64,000 nt of DNA from the NCBI RefSeq assembly GCF_023156245.1, contig NZ_JAKZAH010000001.1, forward strand, positions 1 to 64,000, in the 5' to 3' direction. This document shows positions 31,965-41,216 of the stretch, piece by piece. Position 1 is the first letter of the stretch, and every line of letters starts with the position of its first letter. A program made the translations under genes and the position numbers. The notes beneath the pieces were generated by a model. The model was not told the DNA's origin. It searched no databases and saw only the letters and a list, made by a program, of their open reading frames with translations. Origin of the DNA: Marinobacter bryozoorum (GTDB lineage: Bacteria > Pseudomonadota > Gammaproteobacteria > Pseudomonadales > Oleiphilaceae).

Positions 31965-31970
31965 AACGTG

Positions 31971-31994
31971 AAAAGGCGCCCGAAGGCGCCTTTT
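31971..31994. terminator. Bidirectional intrinsic terminator
   Basis: Perfect 10-bp stem AAAAGGCGCC / GGCGCCTTTT with a 4-base loop, between the convergent methyltransferase and OmpA-family genes; A and T runs on the two sides serve both directions. Confidence 0.88.
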
Positions 31995-32020
31995 CGATTT
32001 GCATCCGAGGCTATGGTCGC

Positions 32021-33136
32021 TTAGCGACGAACCTGCAGACGGGCTTCTACCCGACGGTTGCGGGCACGGCCACCGGCGGTTTCGTTGGTGGCGACCGGCT
32101 CGGCTTCACCATAGCCCACCGGGGTGACCCGGTTACGGTCGATGCCGTACATTTCCACCAGGCGATCGGCTACCGCTTCGGCGCGACGCTGGGACAGATC
32201 CTTGTTGTATTCGGCTGCACCAACGCTGTCGGTATGGCCTGCAACTTCAACAGACACTTCCTGATCGGCCTTCATGGCGTCAGCGACTTCGCGGATGTCG
32301 TCGTCATATTCGGACGCAACTTCAGCGCTGTCGAACGGGAAGGTGATGTAAAGGGTGATGGTGTCGATGGTCACGACTTCACAGCCTGTTTCATCAACTT
32401 CAGTACCGCGGGCCGTGCCCGGGCACTCGTCCAGGCGATCGACTACGCCGTCACCGTCGCTGTCCAGCTCGCAACCGGTGCTGTCGACCGGGGCGCCTGG
32501 GACAGTATTCGGGCACTGGTCGCGGTTATCGGGCACGCCATCGCCGTCCGCATCCGGGGCAGGCGCAGGCGCGGGTGCCGGCGCAGGCTCACTGGTGTTG
32601 CGGCTGAAGGCCAGGCTGAGTCCGGCGCTGACCTGTGCGTCAAAGGTGCTTTCGTCGACGCCGTGAAAGGCGCGAACGTCACCGCGCAAGGACACCAGGT
32701 CGGTCACGTTGTAACGCAGACCACCGCCGAGGTTGACGCGGGTTTCGTCATGCTCGGTACCCGGAGTACGAACACCGCCGCCATCGAAGTCAGCATAGCC
32801 GACACCGGCAGCCAGGTAGGGGTTGAGTTTGTCACTCTGGCTCCCGAAGTAATACAGGCCATCGACCCGAACCTCATCAAAGTCGACATCACCGCTGGTG
32901 TATTTGCGGTCTGGTTCCGAGCGTGAATATACGGCTTCAACGGCCCATTGCGGCAGGAATCGGTATTCGAGGCCAAAACCGTAAGTCATTTCCTCATCCA
33001 GGTCGCGCTTGTCACCGAAATTCTGGTAACCAACGAACGGATTGAGGTAAATGGTTTGAATCTCTTCTTCGGCCATAGCCGGAGCACTGATCGCAGCGGC
33101 CAGCAAGGCCACCCCGAAAGGATGGATATTTTTCAT
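32021..33136 (-). CDS. OmpA/OprF-family outer-membrane protein
   Basis: 371-residue outer-membrane protein. Signal peptide 1-22 (AISAPAMA cleavage); N-terminal eight-stranded beta-barrel domain ~23-185; a Pro-Ala linker (PAPAPAPAPAP) near 190; two calcium-binding thrombospondin type-3-like repeats (DADGDGVPDNRDQCP and DSDGDGVVDRLDECP) with four cysteines; and a C-terminal OmpA peptidoglycan-binding domain ~260-371 (VEVAGHTDSVG, LSQRRAEAVADRLV, GGRARNRRVE). AGAGGA ribosome site. Confidence 0.95.
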   Translation of the reverse strand: MKNIHPFGVALLAAAISAPAMAEEEIQTIYLNPFVGYQNFGDKRDLDEEMTYGFGLEYRFLPQWAVEAVYSRSEPDRKYTSGDVDFDEVRVDGLYYFGSQSDKLNPYLAAGVGYADFDGGGVRTPGTEHDETRVNLGGGLRYNVTDLVSLRGDVRAFHGVDESTFDAQVSAGLSLAFSRNTSEPAPAPAPAPAPDADGDGVPDNRDQCPNTVPGAPVDSTGCELDSDGDGVVDRLDECPGTARGTEVDETGCEVVTIDTITLYITFPFDSAEVASEYDDDIREVADAMKADQEVSVEVAGHTDSVGAAEYNKDLSQRRAEAVADRLVEMYGIDRNRVTPVGYGEAEPVATNETAGGRARNRRVEARLQVRR

Positions 33137-33288
33137 TGGTTTTCCTCTTTCCGTGGCAATTTCTACGCCGACATCCTGGCGCTGTAATCACTAGTTAAGT
33201 TTTGTAAGCATCCGAATTCAAGGGAAAATTACCGAAGTTTCGGAATATACGAACATTTCAGCCTACTTATTAGCTTACGCCGGGTAAT

Positions 33289-33323
33289 GCACTTTGGATC
33301 TCAACTAATTGATATAAAAGTGC
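33289..33323. promoter_or_regulatory. Inverted repeat between the DUF4124 and OmpA genes
   Basis: GCACTTT (33289-33295) and AAAGTGC (33317-33323) form a 7-bp inverted repeat with a 21-base AT-rich spacer, eight bases beyond the stop of the DUF4124 gene. It could be a weak terminator or a regulatory site. Confidence 0.3.
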
Positions 33324-33330
33324 TAATTGG

Positions 33331-33852
33331 TCAGGGTTTGCGGTATTCCACCCGTTCGACGCAACCGTTTCTGAAATAAACGTAAGTCAGTTCGTAGAGG
33401 GCACCGTAATACTTGGTCTGGTAGACCCAGGTCTCCTGGGGGGTTGGGTAGACTTCAGATGTACGTCCAAAGGCTCGCTCCACCTGTTCGCGGGTCATGC
33501 CTGCGACGACCTGGTTGCGCGCCAGGTAGGTACGCAGGTCGGTAGAGTTAATAAAGCGACAGGTATCGTCCCTGGTGGGGCGAGCCTTTTCCTCCTCCGT
33601 TGGATCCGGGTCGGGCTCGTCCTTATAGTCGGGCAGGTTGTCAGCGAGGCTGCCACCAACCCTGTTATCCCGGATTTTCACCCGCTCCGGGTTGGGGCCG
33701 CATGGCTGGTCGGAAAACTGGACACCTCCGCGACTGTCGCATCGGTAAATGGTTGACTCCGGAAAGCTACGCCCGGAGTACAGAACCAATACCAGGGTAA
33801 TCACCAGTACTGACAGCCCAGGCGTGGACAGGTGCCTTCGGCTACAGGTCAT
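33331..33852 (-). CDS. DUF4124 / BamE-like domain exported protein
   Basis: 173-residue protein with an N-terminal hydrophobic segment (~13-28, GLSVLVITLVLVLYSGRSF) and a DUF4124-type motif just after it (TIYRCDSRGGVQFSDQPCG). The C-terminal third resembles the SmpA/BamE fold (VVAGMTREQVERAFGRTSEV...YVYFRNGCVERVEY). No lipobox Cys is placed correctly, so it is probably anchored by the hydrophobic segment. Its ATG overlaps the stop of the upstream helicase gene (ATGA). Confidence 0.8.
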   Translation of the reverse strand: MTCSRRHLSTPGLSVLVITLVLVLYSGRSFPESTIYRCDSRGGVQFSDQPCGPNPERVKIRDNRVGGSLADNLPDYKDEPDPDPTEEEKARPTRDDTCRFINSTDLRTYLARNQVVAGMTREQVERAFGRTSEVYPTPQETWVYQTKYYGALYELTYVYFRNGCVERVEYRKP

Positions 33853-36152
33853 TTACCTTTCCTTGCGGCTTGCGCCTCGGTGAGGGGACGGAAATACAGG
33901 TGCGCGCTCTTCTTGCTGAACGTCCGCGTTTGCCCCTCGTCAAAGCGCACATCGAAGGAGGTCCCGGTCTCCGCCAGTACGGAACCCGGGCCGAAAATGG
34001 CATGGCTGAGCCGTTCACTGGTCCAGACGGGTGAATCGGTGGCTATGCTGTCAGCGGACGCCCCGAGCAGGGTGACGCCGGCCCGCTCCGCATAGCGCTG
34101 AGCGACACCGGTCAGAACCTGGTCTGCCTGATAGTTGCCGGTAGCCTCGGCTGTCGAAACCTCCCTTTGATCCAGCCAGCGCCCGAATTGCTCACTCAGC
34201 GGAACGCACAGCTCGGCGACGAACCGGCTTGGGGCCTGGTCGGCGTCGATGGCTGGTCTGGGCCCTCCGGGGCGGGTGATGAGGTGCAGTTCCCTCCGGG
34301 TGCGGGTGACGGCTACGTAGAGCAAACGGCGCTCACTTTCCATAAATGCCTGCAGGTTTTCCTGCTGACGGGGACTGTAGGGAAGATACTTTTCCTGCAG
34401 GCCGGGGATGATCACCCGTGACCATTCCAGGCCCTTGGTCCGATGGATGGTTGAAAGCAGCACGCCACCTGCTGCCTTGTCGGTGCTGTCCTGTTTTTCC
34501 AGTGCCTGGCGGCGGAGGTTGTGCAGGTGGGCGAGGGCATCCGCCGGGGGCACATCCAGTGTTGCCAGGTAATCCCGGAATCCGAGCACCGTATCGATGC
34601 GTTCGTTGGCCGTCTCGTGGGTGAGGGCCAGGCTGCGGATGCCTTCGAACAGGTCGGTTTGCTCAGCATACCGTTTCAGCAAGGTTGCCACCGGGCCGGT
34701 GTAGCCTGCCAGCGTCGTGAGTGCTTCACCGAGGCGGCGGAGCTTGCGGGCCGGCATGGGGCCGAGGGCCGATTCATCCAGGCTGAGCAGGCATTGGCCC
34801 CAATCGGACTCGAAGCCGGCCAGCATCCGGGCCATGTTGGTCAACTCCTGCTCCTTCAGGCCAACATGGGGAAACCGCAGTAGCTGCCTTGCGACGTCGA
34901 GCCGGTCCTCGGCGGTCATATTGGGGAGTTGGCCAGTGACCACCTGCAGCAGGCTGGTAATGGCCTCCACCTCCCGGCTGAACAGGGCGCCCTTGCCCGC
35001 GTCGATGCGATAGGGAATCTGCCGGGCCAGCAGGCGCAGCTCGATGGGGACGCTCTGACTCCAGACCCGGAACAGGATCGCGGTCTGCTGCTGTTCCGGT
35101 TCCGGGAGTGACTCCAGCAACTTCACGACAATGCTGCTGTCCTGCTCGTTCTCGTGCAGGTGGACCCGGGTGGCCGGGGTTGACGGGTGGGAATGGCAAA
35201 GCACGTCATTACGCCCCTGATTATTGGTAATCAGGTGGTTAGCCAGCAGCGCGACCCGGTGGCCGTAGCGGAAACTGTAGCTGAGGGTTTGCTGCAGGGG
35301 GTCGTCGAATTCCTCCCGGAACCGGGTCAGGATAAATTCCGGCCGGGCACCCCGGAACTCGTAGATGGTCTGGTCCGGGTCCCCGACCACGGTCACCTTC
35401 GCCCGGTCACCGGCTACGTAGCGCAGCAGCAGGTGCTGGATTTCATTGGTGTCCTGGTATTCGTCCACCAGCACCAGGTCCATCTTGTTACCCACCAGTC
35501 GTTGCAGGGCCGTGTTCTGGTGAATGGCCATCACCGGTTCATAGAGCATGTCAGCGTAGGTGATCTGGCTGCGGGCCTTGCGCCACTGTTCGAAAGCGTG
35601 GAACAGGTCGATCAGGTACCGGTGGCGATCGCTGTAACCGAGTTCCTCGAACACTACGTCCACCGGGGTCAGGGTGGTTTTCACCAGGTCAATGAAACCG
35701 GTGGCGGTTTCCACATAGTCCTTCTTGTTACGGCGAATCTCGTCTGCCAGCTCTTCCGGAGCCAGCTGCCGGGTCAGCAGCCAGGCCTGGTAGCTGACTT
35801 CCTGTTCGGTGAGGATTTTCTCGGAGAAGGCCGGCAGGTAACCTTCCTGCACGAAGCGCCGGTACAGGCGAAGCCCCATGGCGTGGTAGGTGCGCACCTC
35901 CGGCAGCGCCAGGCCCAGGTCACGGGTGACGTCCCGCAGCTTGCGTTCGAAGTCCACCCGGGCACTACGGTTGAACATCAGCACCAGCATACGGCGGGGA
36001 TCGTGGCCCTGCTGCAGCAGCCAGCGCAGCCGCCAGGCAAGTGTGGTGGTCTTGCCACTGCCGGCCACCGCGGTGATCAATGCATGCTCGTGGCCGGCAG
36101 TGATGATCTCGCGCTGTTCGCTGGTGAGGAAATCGGGGAGTGGGCTGGTCAT
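33849..36152 (-). CDS. UvrD/Rep-like superfamily 1 DNA helicase
   Basis: 767-residue SF1A helicase distinct from the true UvrD at 54875. Motifs: I AVAGSGKTTTLAWRL, Ia MFNRSARVDF, II VLVDEYQDTN, III VGDPDQTIYEFRGA, IV SYSFRYGH, V STIHRTKGLEW, VI VAVTRTRREL. The C-terminus (FGPGSVLAETGTSFDVRF) resembles the Tudor-like domain of PcrA/UvrD. Start 36152 (MTSPLPDFLTSEQ) is family-like although the ribosome site is poor. Coupled by overlap to the downstream BamE-like gene, an odd partner. Confidence 0.87.
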   Translation of the reverse strand: MTSPLPDFLTSEQREIITAGHEHALITAVAGSGKTTTLAWRLRWLLQQGHDPRRMLVLMFNRSARVDFERKLRDVTRDLGLALPEVRTYHAMGLRLYRRFVQEGYLPAFSEKILTEQEVSYQAWLLTRQLAPEELADEIRRNKKDYVETATGFIDLVKTTLTPVDVVFEELGYSDRHRYLIDLFHAFEQWRKARSQITYADMLYEPVMAIHQNTALQRLVGNKMDLVLVDEYQDTNEIQHLLLRYVAGDRAKVTVVGDPDQTIYEFRGARPEFILTRFREEFDDPLQQTLSYSFRYGHRVALLANHLITNNQGRNDVLCHSHPSTPATRVHLHENEQDSSIVVKLLESLPEPEQQQTAILFRVWSQSVPIELRLLARQIPYRIDAGKGALFSREVEAITSLLQVVTGQLPNMTAEDRLDVARQLLRFPHVGLKEQELTNMARMLAGFESDWGQCLLSLDESALGPMPARKLRRLGEALTTLAGYTGPVATLLKRYAEQTDLFEGIRSLALTHETANERIDTVLGFRDYLATLDVPPADALAHLHNLRRQALEKQDSTDKAAGGVLLSTIHRTKGLEWSRVIIPGLQEKYLPYSPRQQENLQAFMESERRLLYVAVTRTRRELHLITRPGGPRPAIDADQAPSRFVAELCVPLSEQFGRWLDQREVSTAEATGNYQADQVLTGVAQRYAERAGVTLLGASADSIATDSPVWTSERLSHAIFGPGSVLAETGTSFDVRFDEGQTRTFSKKSAHLYFRPLTEAQAARKGK

Positions 36153-36270
36153 GGCGCCATTGTAAAGGAGCGCAAAGGAAATCCCGAATGGTTCTCGACA
36201 GTGCCGGGGCCCTGACACAGTGTCAGTGGTACTTCATAATGACCGCAACCTTCAGACAAGGAGCGATTCC

Positions 36271-36654
36271 ATGGCACAGGCGCAGGATGAGTCCATCAAC
36301 GTACTGGGCGAACCGCTGGAGAACTGCGGCACCGACCCGGTGACCGGTTTTTTCCGGGATGGCTGCTGTAATACCAGTCCCGAAGACTTCGGCAGCCACA
36401 CGGTTTGCACGGTGGTCACCGATGAGTTCCTGGCATTCTCCCGCAGCCGGGGCAACGACCTGAGTACACCGCGACCGGAATTCGGTTTTCCGGGGCTGCG
36501 CCCTGGTGATGGCTGGTGCCTGTGCGCCGCCCGCTGGCGGGAAGCCCTGGAGGCCGGTTGTGCGCCCCGGGTCCGGTTGAAGGCCACCCACCGGGCGGCG
36601 CTGGATATTTGTGACCTGGCGGACCTGAAGCGGCATTCGGTGGATCTGAACTAG
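36271..36654 (+). CDS. DUF2237 family protein
   Basis: 127-residue cytosolic protein with the DUF2237 signature: NVLGEPLENC, TGFFRDGCCNT, DEFLAFSRSRGNDLSTPRPE and GDGWCLCAARW. Several conserved cysteines suggest metal or redox chemistry, but the function is unknown. The ATG at 36271 has an AAGGAG site. Its TAG stop shares one base with the GTG start of tmcA, so the two are coupled. Confidence 0.9.
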   Translation: MAQAQDESINVLGEPLENCGTDPVTGFFRDGCCNTSPEDFGSHTVCTVVTDEFLAFSRSRGNDLSTPRPEFGFPGLRPGDGWCLCAARWREALEAGCAPRVRLKATHRAALDICDLADLKRHSVDLN

Positions 36655-38756
36655 TGAACGAAGGCAGCTGGCAGGACCTGTCGCAGCGGCTGGCGGCCCG
36701 GGGTGAGCGGCGCCTGGTGCTGGTGGAAGGCACCCGCGAGCAGGCCCTCGCCCTGGTAAGCAGGGTTTTGTCAGAGCTGTCGCCGGCAGGCGGTTTGTGG
36801 GTTGGCGAGTCTGACGCTTTGCCATACCCCGCGCTGACCACCATCTCGGCCAACCAGGCCAGGCAGCACCTGGGTACGGAAAACCCGGTGCTGGTATGGG
36901 ATGGCTGGCAGGGGAATCCGCCGGATTCGCTGGCGGCACTCAGCGGCACCCTGCAGGCAGGCGGTTTGTGGTTCTGGCTGATGCCGGAACTTGCCGAGTG
37001 GGATACCTTCGCCGACCCCGACTATGCCCGGATGGGGTTACCTGCCGAAGGGCAGCATCCCTTCATGGCCCGGATGGCCAGGATATTGGCGGAGGATTCG
37101 TCCGTTATCCGCCTTGAGGCCAATGGTGATGGCGCGCCCCCGCTCTTGCCAGTTGATGACGTGGCTATCGAGCCATTTCGCCCGGCGGCCACGTCGGACC
37201 AGGAGCGAGCCATCGAACACATCCTCCACACCGGTCAGGGCCGCCGCCGGCGCCCCCTGGTGATCACCGCAGACCGTGGGCGGGGCAAGTCCGCAGCCCT
37301 GGGTATAGCCGCCGTGCGACTCTTGCAGGGCGGCCGCCACCGGATCCTGGTGGTGTCTCCCCGCAAGGAAAATGTCTCCACACTGTTCAGGCACGCTGCA
37401 GCGGAGGCTGGCCACGACTATACAGGCCAGACATTGCTCGAATTGAGTTCCGGCGAAACCCTGCAATGGCTCCCGGTGGATGAGCTGCTGGCTCGTAGGC
37501 CGGAAGCAGAACTGGTCATGGTGGATGAAGCCGCCGCCATCCCGGCGCCGCTACTCCGGCACATCCTGCTGGGCTGGCCGAGAGTGGTGTTTGCTTCAAC
37601 CGTCCACGGCTATGAAGGCTCTGGTCGGGGCTTCAATCTTCGCTTTCGGGCGGTACTGGACCGGGAAACACCTCACTGGCAGGGGCTGACCATGGAGCAG
37701 CCGGTTCGCTGGTCATCGTCCGACCCCCTCGAGCCGCTGGTGAACCGGCTTTTCCTGCTGGATGCCTCCGCCGTGGGCCCGGTACACCACGATGAGGTCG
37801 TGATCGAAAAAGGGCGTCCGGCAGAGGCAAGCGAACAGGACCTCTCCAACGCCTTCGGACTGCTGGTGGACGCTCACTATCGCACCACGCCCGGCGACCT
37901 GCGCCAATGGATGGACGATCCGGGAGCGGTCACCCTGGTTGCCCGGCAAGGGGCCGATATTGTCGGTGTGCTCTGGGCCACGGTGGAGGGTGGGTTGGAC
38001 ACCGAACTGGCACAAAAGGTCATGCGGGGCGAGCGACGGCTCAAGGGCCATCTGTTACCGCAGTCGCTTGCAAATCATGGTGGTGATGCCGAGACAGCCA
38101 CCCTACGGATGTTGAGAGTCGTCCGTATCGCCGTCCATGACCAATGCCGCCGCCGTGGCCTGGGCCGGGAGCTTCTCGAGCATGCCGCCAGGGCGGCGAG
38201 GGAGTTGCAACTGGATGCGGTTGGCACCAGCTATGGCGCCTCAACTGAGTTGCTGCGGTTCTGGCGCTCCGCCGGGTTCAACACCGTGCGCCTTGGCATC
38301 AGCCGTGAGGCAAGCTCTGGGGAATATGCGGTGCAGATGCTTCTGGGGCTGACGGACAGTGGCGTGGCTGCACAGCAGCGGCTTTCGAAGCGCTTTTCGG
38401 AGCAGTGGCCAGTCATGCTGCCGGTGGTGTGGCCATCACTGTCGCCGGAGCTGGTTCTGGCCATCACCTCTGATTTGCCATCGGCGCCGCCACTCACAGA
38501 GCAGGAGCGTATTGAGCTGGAGGCTTTTGCTCATGGGCATCGGGGGTTTGAACTGAGCTTGGCGGTGCTTCGACGCCTGACAATGCAAGTCGGGGTAGCG
38601 ATGCGCCTTTCAACGTCGGAACAGGCTTCGCTCTGGATTGCCTGTGTGCTTCAGAGCCGCACTTGGTCAAACTTACGAATTCAAGGGTTATGCCACGGAC
38701 AACGGGACGGAGAATCCCGGGTGCGCAAGCTGACGGCTTCGATGCTTTCTGAATAA
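36654..38756 (+). CDS. tmcA: tRNA(Met) cytidine acetyltransferase TmcA
   Basis: 700-residue enzyme that makes N4-acetylcytidine at the wobble position of elongator tRNA-Met, using ATP/GTP and acetyl-CoA. Order: N-terminal DUF1726-like domain ~1-165, RNA-helicase-like ATPase domain ~190-380 with Walker A TADRGRGKSAALG and Walker B VMVDEAAAIPAPLL, GNAT acetyltransferase domain ~400-560 with LRMLRVVRIAVHDQCRRRGLG, and a C-terminal tRNA-binding tail. GTG start coupled to the DUF2237 gene. tmcA marks the left edge of the AT-rich insert. Confidence 0.93.
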   Translation: MNEGSWQDLSQRLAARGERRLVLVEGTREQALALVSRVLSELSPAGGLWVGESDALPYPALTTISANQARQHLGTENPVLVWDGWQGNPPDSLAALSGTLQAGGLWFWLMPELAEWDTFADPDYARMGLPAEGQHPFMARMARILAEDSSVIRLEANGDGAPPLLPVDDVAIEPFRPAATSDQERAIEHILHTGQGRRRRPLVITADRGRGKSAALGIAAVRLLQGGRHRILVVSPRKENVSTLFRHAAAEAGHDYTGQTLLELSSGETLQWLPVDELLARRPEAELVMVDEAAAIPAPLLRHILLGWPRVVFASTVHGYEGSGRGFNLRFRAVLDRETPHWQGLTMEQPVRWSSSDPLEPLVNRLFLLDASAVGPVHHDEVVIEKGRPAEASEQDLSNAFGLLVDAHYRTTPGDLRQWMDDPGAVTLVARQGADIVGVLWATVEGGLDTELAQKVMRGERRLKGHLLPQSLANHGGDAETATLRMLRVVRIAVHDQCRRRGLGRELLEHAARAARELQLDAVGTSYGASTELLRFWRSAGFNTVRLGISREASSGEYAVQMLLGLTDSGVAAQQRLSKRFSEQWPVMLPVVWPSLSPELVLAITSDLPSAPPLTEQERIELEAFAHGHRGFELSLAVLRRLTMQVGVAMRLSTSEQASLWIACVLQSRTWSNLRIQGLCHGQRDGESRVRKLTASMLSE

Positions 38757-38777
38757 GCCAACTACGATGCCAATATA

Positions 38778-38813
38778 GCGGCCGAATCGAGGCGCCTTAG
38801 ATCGGCCGCTTTG
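38778..38813 (+). terminator. Hairpin after tmcA
   Basis: 9-bp perfect stem (AGCGGCCGA at 38778-38786, TCGGCCGCT at 38802-38810) with a 15-base loop and a short TTT, 22 bases past the tmcA stop. Plausible tmcA terminator; the T run is weak. Confidence 0.5.
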
Positions 38814-38818
38814 GTCGC

Positions 38819-38834
38819 AAAGCGAACATTCGAG
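38819..38834. repeat. Left 16-bp inverted repeat of the AT-rich insert
   Basis: AAAGCGAACATTCGAG, the exact reverse complement of 42852-42867. Together the two copies bracket the KAP and ApeA-like genes. Confidence 0.7.
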
Positions 38835-38922
38835 CAAATCGATTAAGAACCGGACTAGGAACTGCTTGAGGCGAAGTGCAGTCCCTACCAGCCGAATATT
38901 TTCTGCTCGATTCCTAATAATA

Positions 38923-41070
38923 TTAGAATTTTTCACCCTTAGAGGCGTCGTTAAGGTAATACTTATCACCTGTCGAAATACTTCTGTAAACAGCTTGCAG
39001 GTATGTCGAAAGATTATCTGTCGAGCTTTTCAGTTCATTGTCAGCGAGCTTTTTAAGAAGTTGATAATCCAATAGCTCAGACAGTGATTCTTCAGATATT
39101 TCCGCATACGGACCGTTCGTTGAATCACTGCCACACCTGCCTATAAGCTTCGCGACCTTTTCTAGGCCTGATTCTTCACATAGCCACCGGCTGAAAACTT
39201 GCTTGGCTTTCTCTTTAGACGCGCGATAAAAAATAAAATAAATATGTGAAGCATGAACAGAGTCTACAAGATCTCCTTCCAACAATTCCCTCATCACCAA
39301 GCCAGACCAGAGCTCGATATATTCTTCGCTCTTCTCTTTTGGTAACCACTGCTCTTGCTTAAATCGCGGCTCGTCTGTTTCTATCCTTCCTATCTGCAAC
39401 AACAAGCGACGCGTTATATCTGCTGTAATCGGAAGTGCTTTTTGCTCTTCAAGAAGCTCGAAAAGAAAACTTTCTTTTTGATCAGAACTCTCAATAATTG
39501 AAAACGTCAACCACATAATGCTTCGATAAAGATCAAACTTAAAGAAACCATGAAACTCATATTCGTGTCTTTTAATATAATCCGAGTCAAAAAAGACATA
39601 GTACATCGCCTTCAAAGAATGAAGCGCGTCCTCCTGGCTTGCCTTTTCTATATTCTGTTGCAGAAGCTCGAATAACCTCTCGACAAAATCTTCATCAATT
39701 GCTTTCTTCAAATACTCTTCACGATTAATAGTTCCGCTTAGAAACGAAACTATCTCCGTATCTGACACTGAACCAGGTGGAACCTGATAATGAAGGGCTG
39801 TATACAAACGTTTCTCCGACGCTACCCGTCCACATTTATCGTAATCAGAGCCGTACATTGAATAAGCGGCATCATCAAGAAGAGGAAACAATTCTTTTAA
39901 TATCCCTCCTATATAGATAGAATCTTTTTCAGAACACTTCGCGAGAATGGCGTCTCTTTTTCCTTTATTTATTTCTATAACATCTTCCCGCTTTTCAAAA
40001 GAAATATCGTCATCAAATTTTCGGCCGACATACAATTCGGGGGAGTCTTTTATTGATTGATATATTTCGTGGCTCTTTATGGCCAGAATAGATAGGCAGT
40101 ACAAGTCTGTGAAGCAAACCTTACCCTCGGTCTGAGCAAGTACAAAACGTAAATGATTGAAAGTCCTTTTTAGCTCCCGAGGGCTTCTTATAAGATGCTT
40201 TGCATAACGATGATATAAATAACTCAATCTTTCCTGGTCACGCTCAAAGCTATCTGTTAAAGATTTTTCCGATAAATTTTGGAGCTCGATATTGGCTAGA
40301 TTCTGAAGATCACGATGGGCTATAAGAGGCAAAGGAATTCTTAGCTGAACTACTTTATCTATATACTGACTTGATTTGTCAATACCCTGCTTTTCAAGCG
40401 ATTTTGCGAGATAAGTCGGGTCAAATGACAATAAAAAGGATGTACCCGGAAAATCGGCTACGGCCTTTACCAGCCTAATCACTTGGAATGCTTCATCCGG
40501 AGTCAATCGGTCAATGTCGTCAATAACAACGACTATTGACACTCCCAGATTTTCTAGAATAGAGTTTATCTTTTTCTTTCTCCCAAGCAGATCAAGTTCT
40601 CTTAATTTACTAATCTTTTGAGTGGCGCCACCAACCGCACTGAAAACCCCTTGAACAGTTGAAGCCCATGGTTCCACTCCAGGAATGAACTTCATGGCGT
40701 TAAATAGCTTTGAGTACGCCAATAACTCCCTAGAGGCCTTTAATCCTTCTTTTGGCCTATCTGGTATATTGAGTTGCGCGGAAAACTGAACCAAAAAATC
40801 TTGCACTAAGGCCTCTGCTTTCCCCGCCAACCATGGATTATACTCCACTATTACAGGACTATTTTCTTGTTGTGATAAAGTTCTTTTAACGAGATTAATT
40901 ACAGATGTTTTTCCATAGCCCCAATCGCCTTCAAGAGATACTGTCATACAGTCATCAGTGGGTGCTACGAGAAGTATTTTTGCCAAACGCTCAGAAAACT
41001 CCTTTCTACTCAAGAGGTCAGGATTTTCCTCTTCGCCGCTAATCGGCTGATCATTATGGTAACTTCCCAT
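38923..41070 (-). CDS. KAP-family P-loop NTPase
   Basis: 715-residue STAND-type ATPase of the KAP (Kidins220/ARMS-PifA) family. Motifs: Walker A GDWGYGKTS (48-56), the family-diagnostic EYNPW (76-80), and Walker B VVIDDIDRLTPDE with Asp184/185. The usual inserted transmembrane pair is not evident: the stretch 115-150 is only mildly hydrophobic, so a soluble form is likely. The C-terminal ~380 residues are helical and unrecognised. ATG with an AAAGGGAAA site. Codon use is AT-rich, unlike tmcA and marC, which indicates transfer. Several KAP proteins (PifA, QatA) act in phage exclusion; that role here is inferred. Confidence 0.85.
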   Translation of the reverse strand: MGSYHNDQPISGEEENPDLLSRKEFSERLAKILLVAPTDDCMTVSLEGDWGYGKTSVINLVKRTLSQQENSPVIVEYNPWLAGKAEALVQDFLVQFSAQLNIPDRPKEGLKASRELLAYSKLFNAMKFIPGVEPWASTVQGVFSAVGGATQKISKLRELDLLGRKKKINSILENLGVSIVVVIDDIDRLTPDEAFQVIRLVKAVADFPGTSFLLSFDPTYLAKSLEKQGIDKSSQYIDKVVQLRIPLPLIAHRDLQNLANIELQNLSEKSLTDSFERDQERLSYLYHRYAKHLIRSPRELKRTFNHLRFVLAQTEGKVCFTDLYCLSILAIKSHEIYQSIKDSPELYVGRKFDDDISFEKREDVIEINKGKRDAILAKCSEKDSIYIGGILKELFPLLDDAAYSMYGSDYDKCGRVASEKRLYTALHYQVPPGSVSDTEIVSFLSGTINREEYLKKAIDEDFVERLFELLQQNIEKASQEDALHSLKAMYYVFFDSDYIKRHEYEFHGFFKFDLYRSIMWLTFSIIESSDQKESFLFELLEEQKALPITADITRRLLLQIGRIETDEPRFKQEQWLPKEKSEEYIELWSGLVMRELLEGDLVDSVHASHIYFIFYRASKEKAKQVFSRWLCEESGLEKVAKLIGRCGSDSTNGPYAEISEESLSELLDYQLLKKLADNELKSSTDNLSTYLQAVYRSISTGDKYYLNDASKGEKF

Positions 41071-41190
41071 GAACTTATTTTCCCTTTCTATTCTTTACTT
41101 CTAGGACGAAAAGTGGCTTTGACTTGAACGAGCCTTGCCCATGGATAAGCCACCTCTTTGGGGCGCCGCCACCAAACTGGGGGAAGTCCA

Positions 41191-41216
41191 GGTCGCTGTG
41201 CAGCCGATTGTTAGGT
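41191..41216 (-). repeat. attC-like half site at the end of the ApeA-like gene
   Basis: Read on the minus strand, the sequence starts ACCTAAC (RYYYAAC consensus) and continues AATCGGCTGCACAGCGACC, very like the R''-L'' arm of chromosomal-integron attC sites. The gene's TAA stop lies inside the ACCTAAC. I could not find the matching L'-GTTRRRY arm before the KAP gene, so the site is incomplete or decayed. Confidence 0.45.

Noticed and set aside
41071..41210. A small gene between the ApeA-like and KAP genes
   Set aside because: 140 bases with no frame, start and ribosome-site combination; best explained by the attC-like sequence and the KAP leader.
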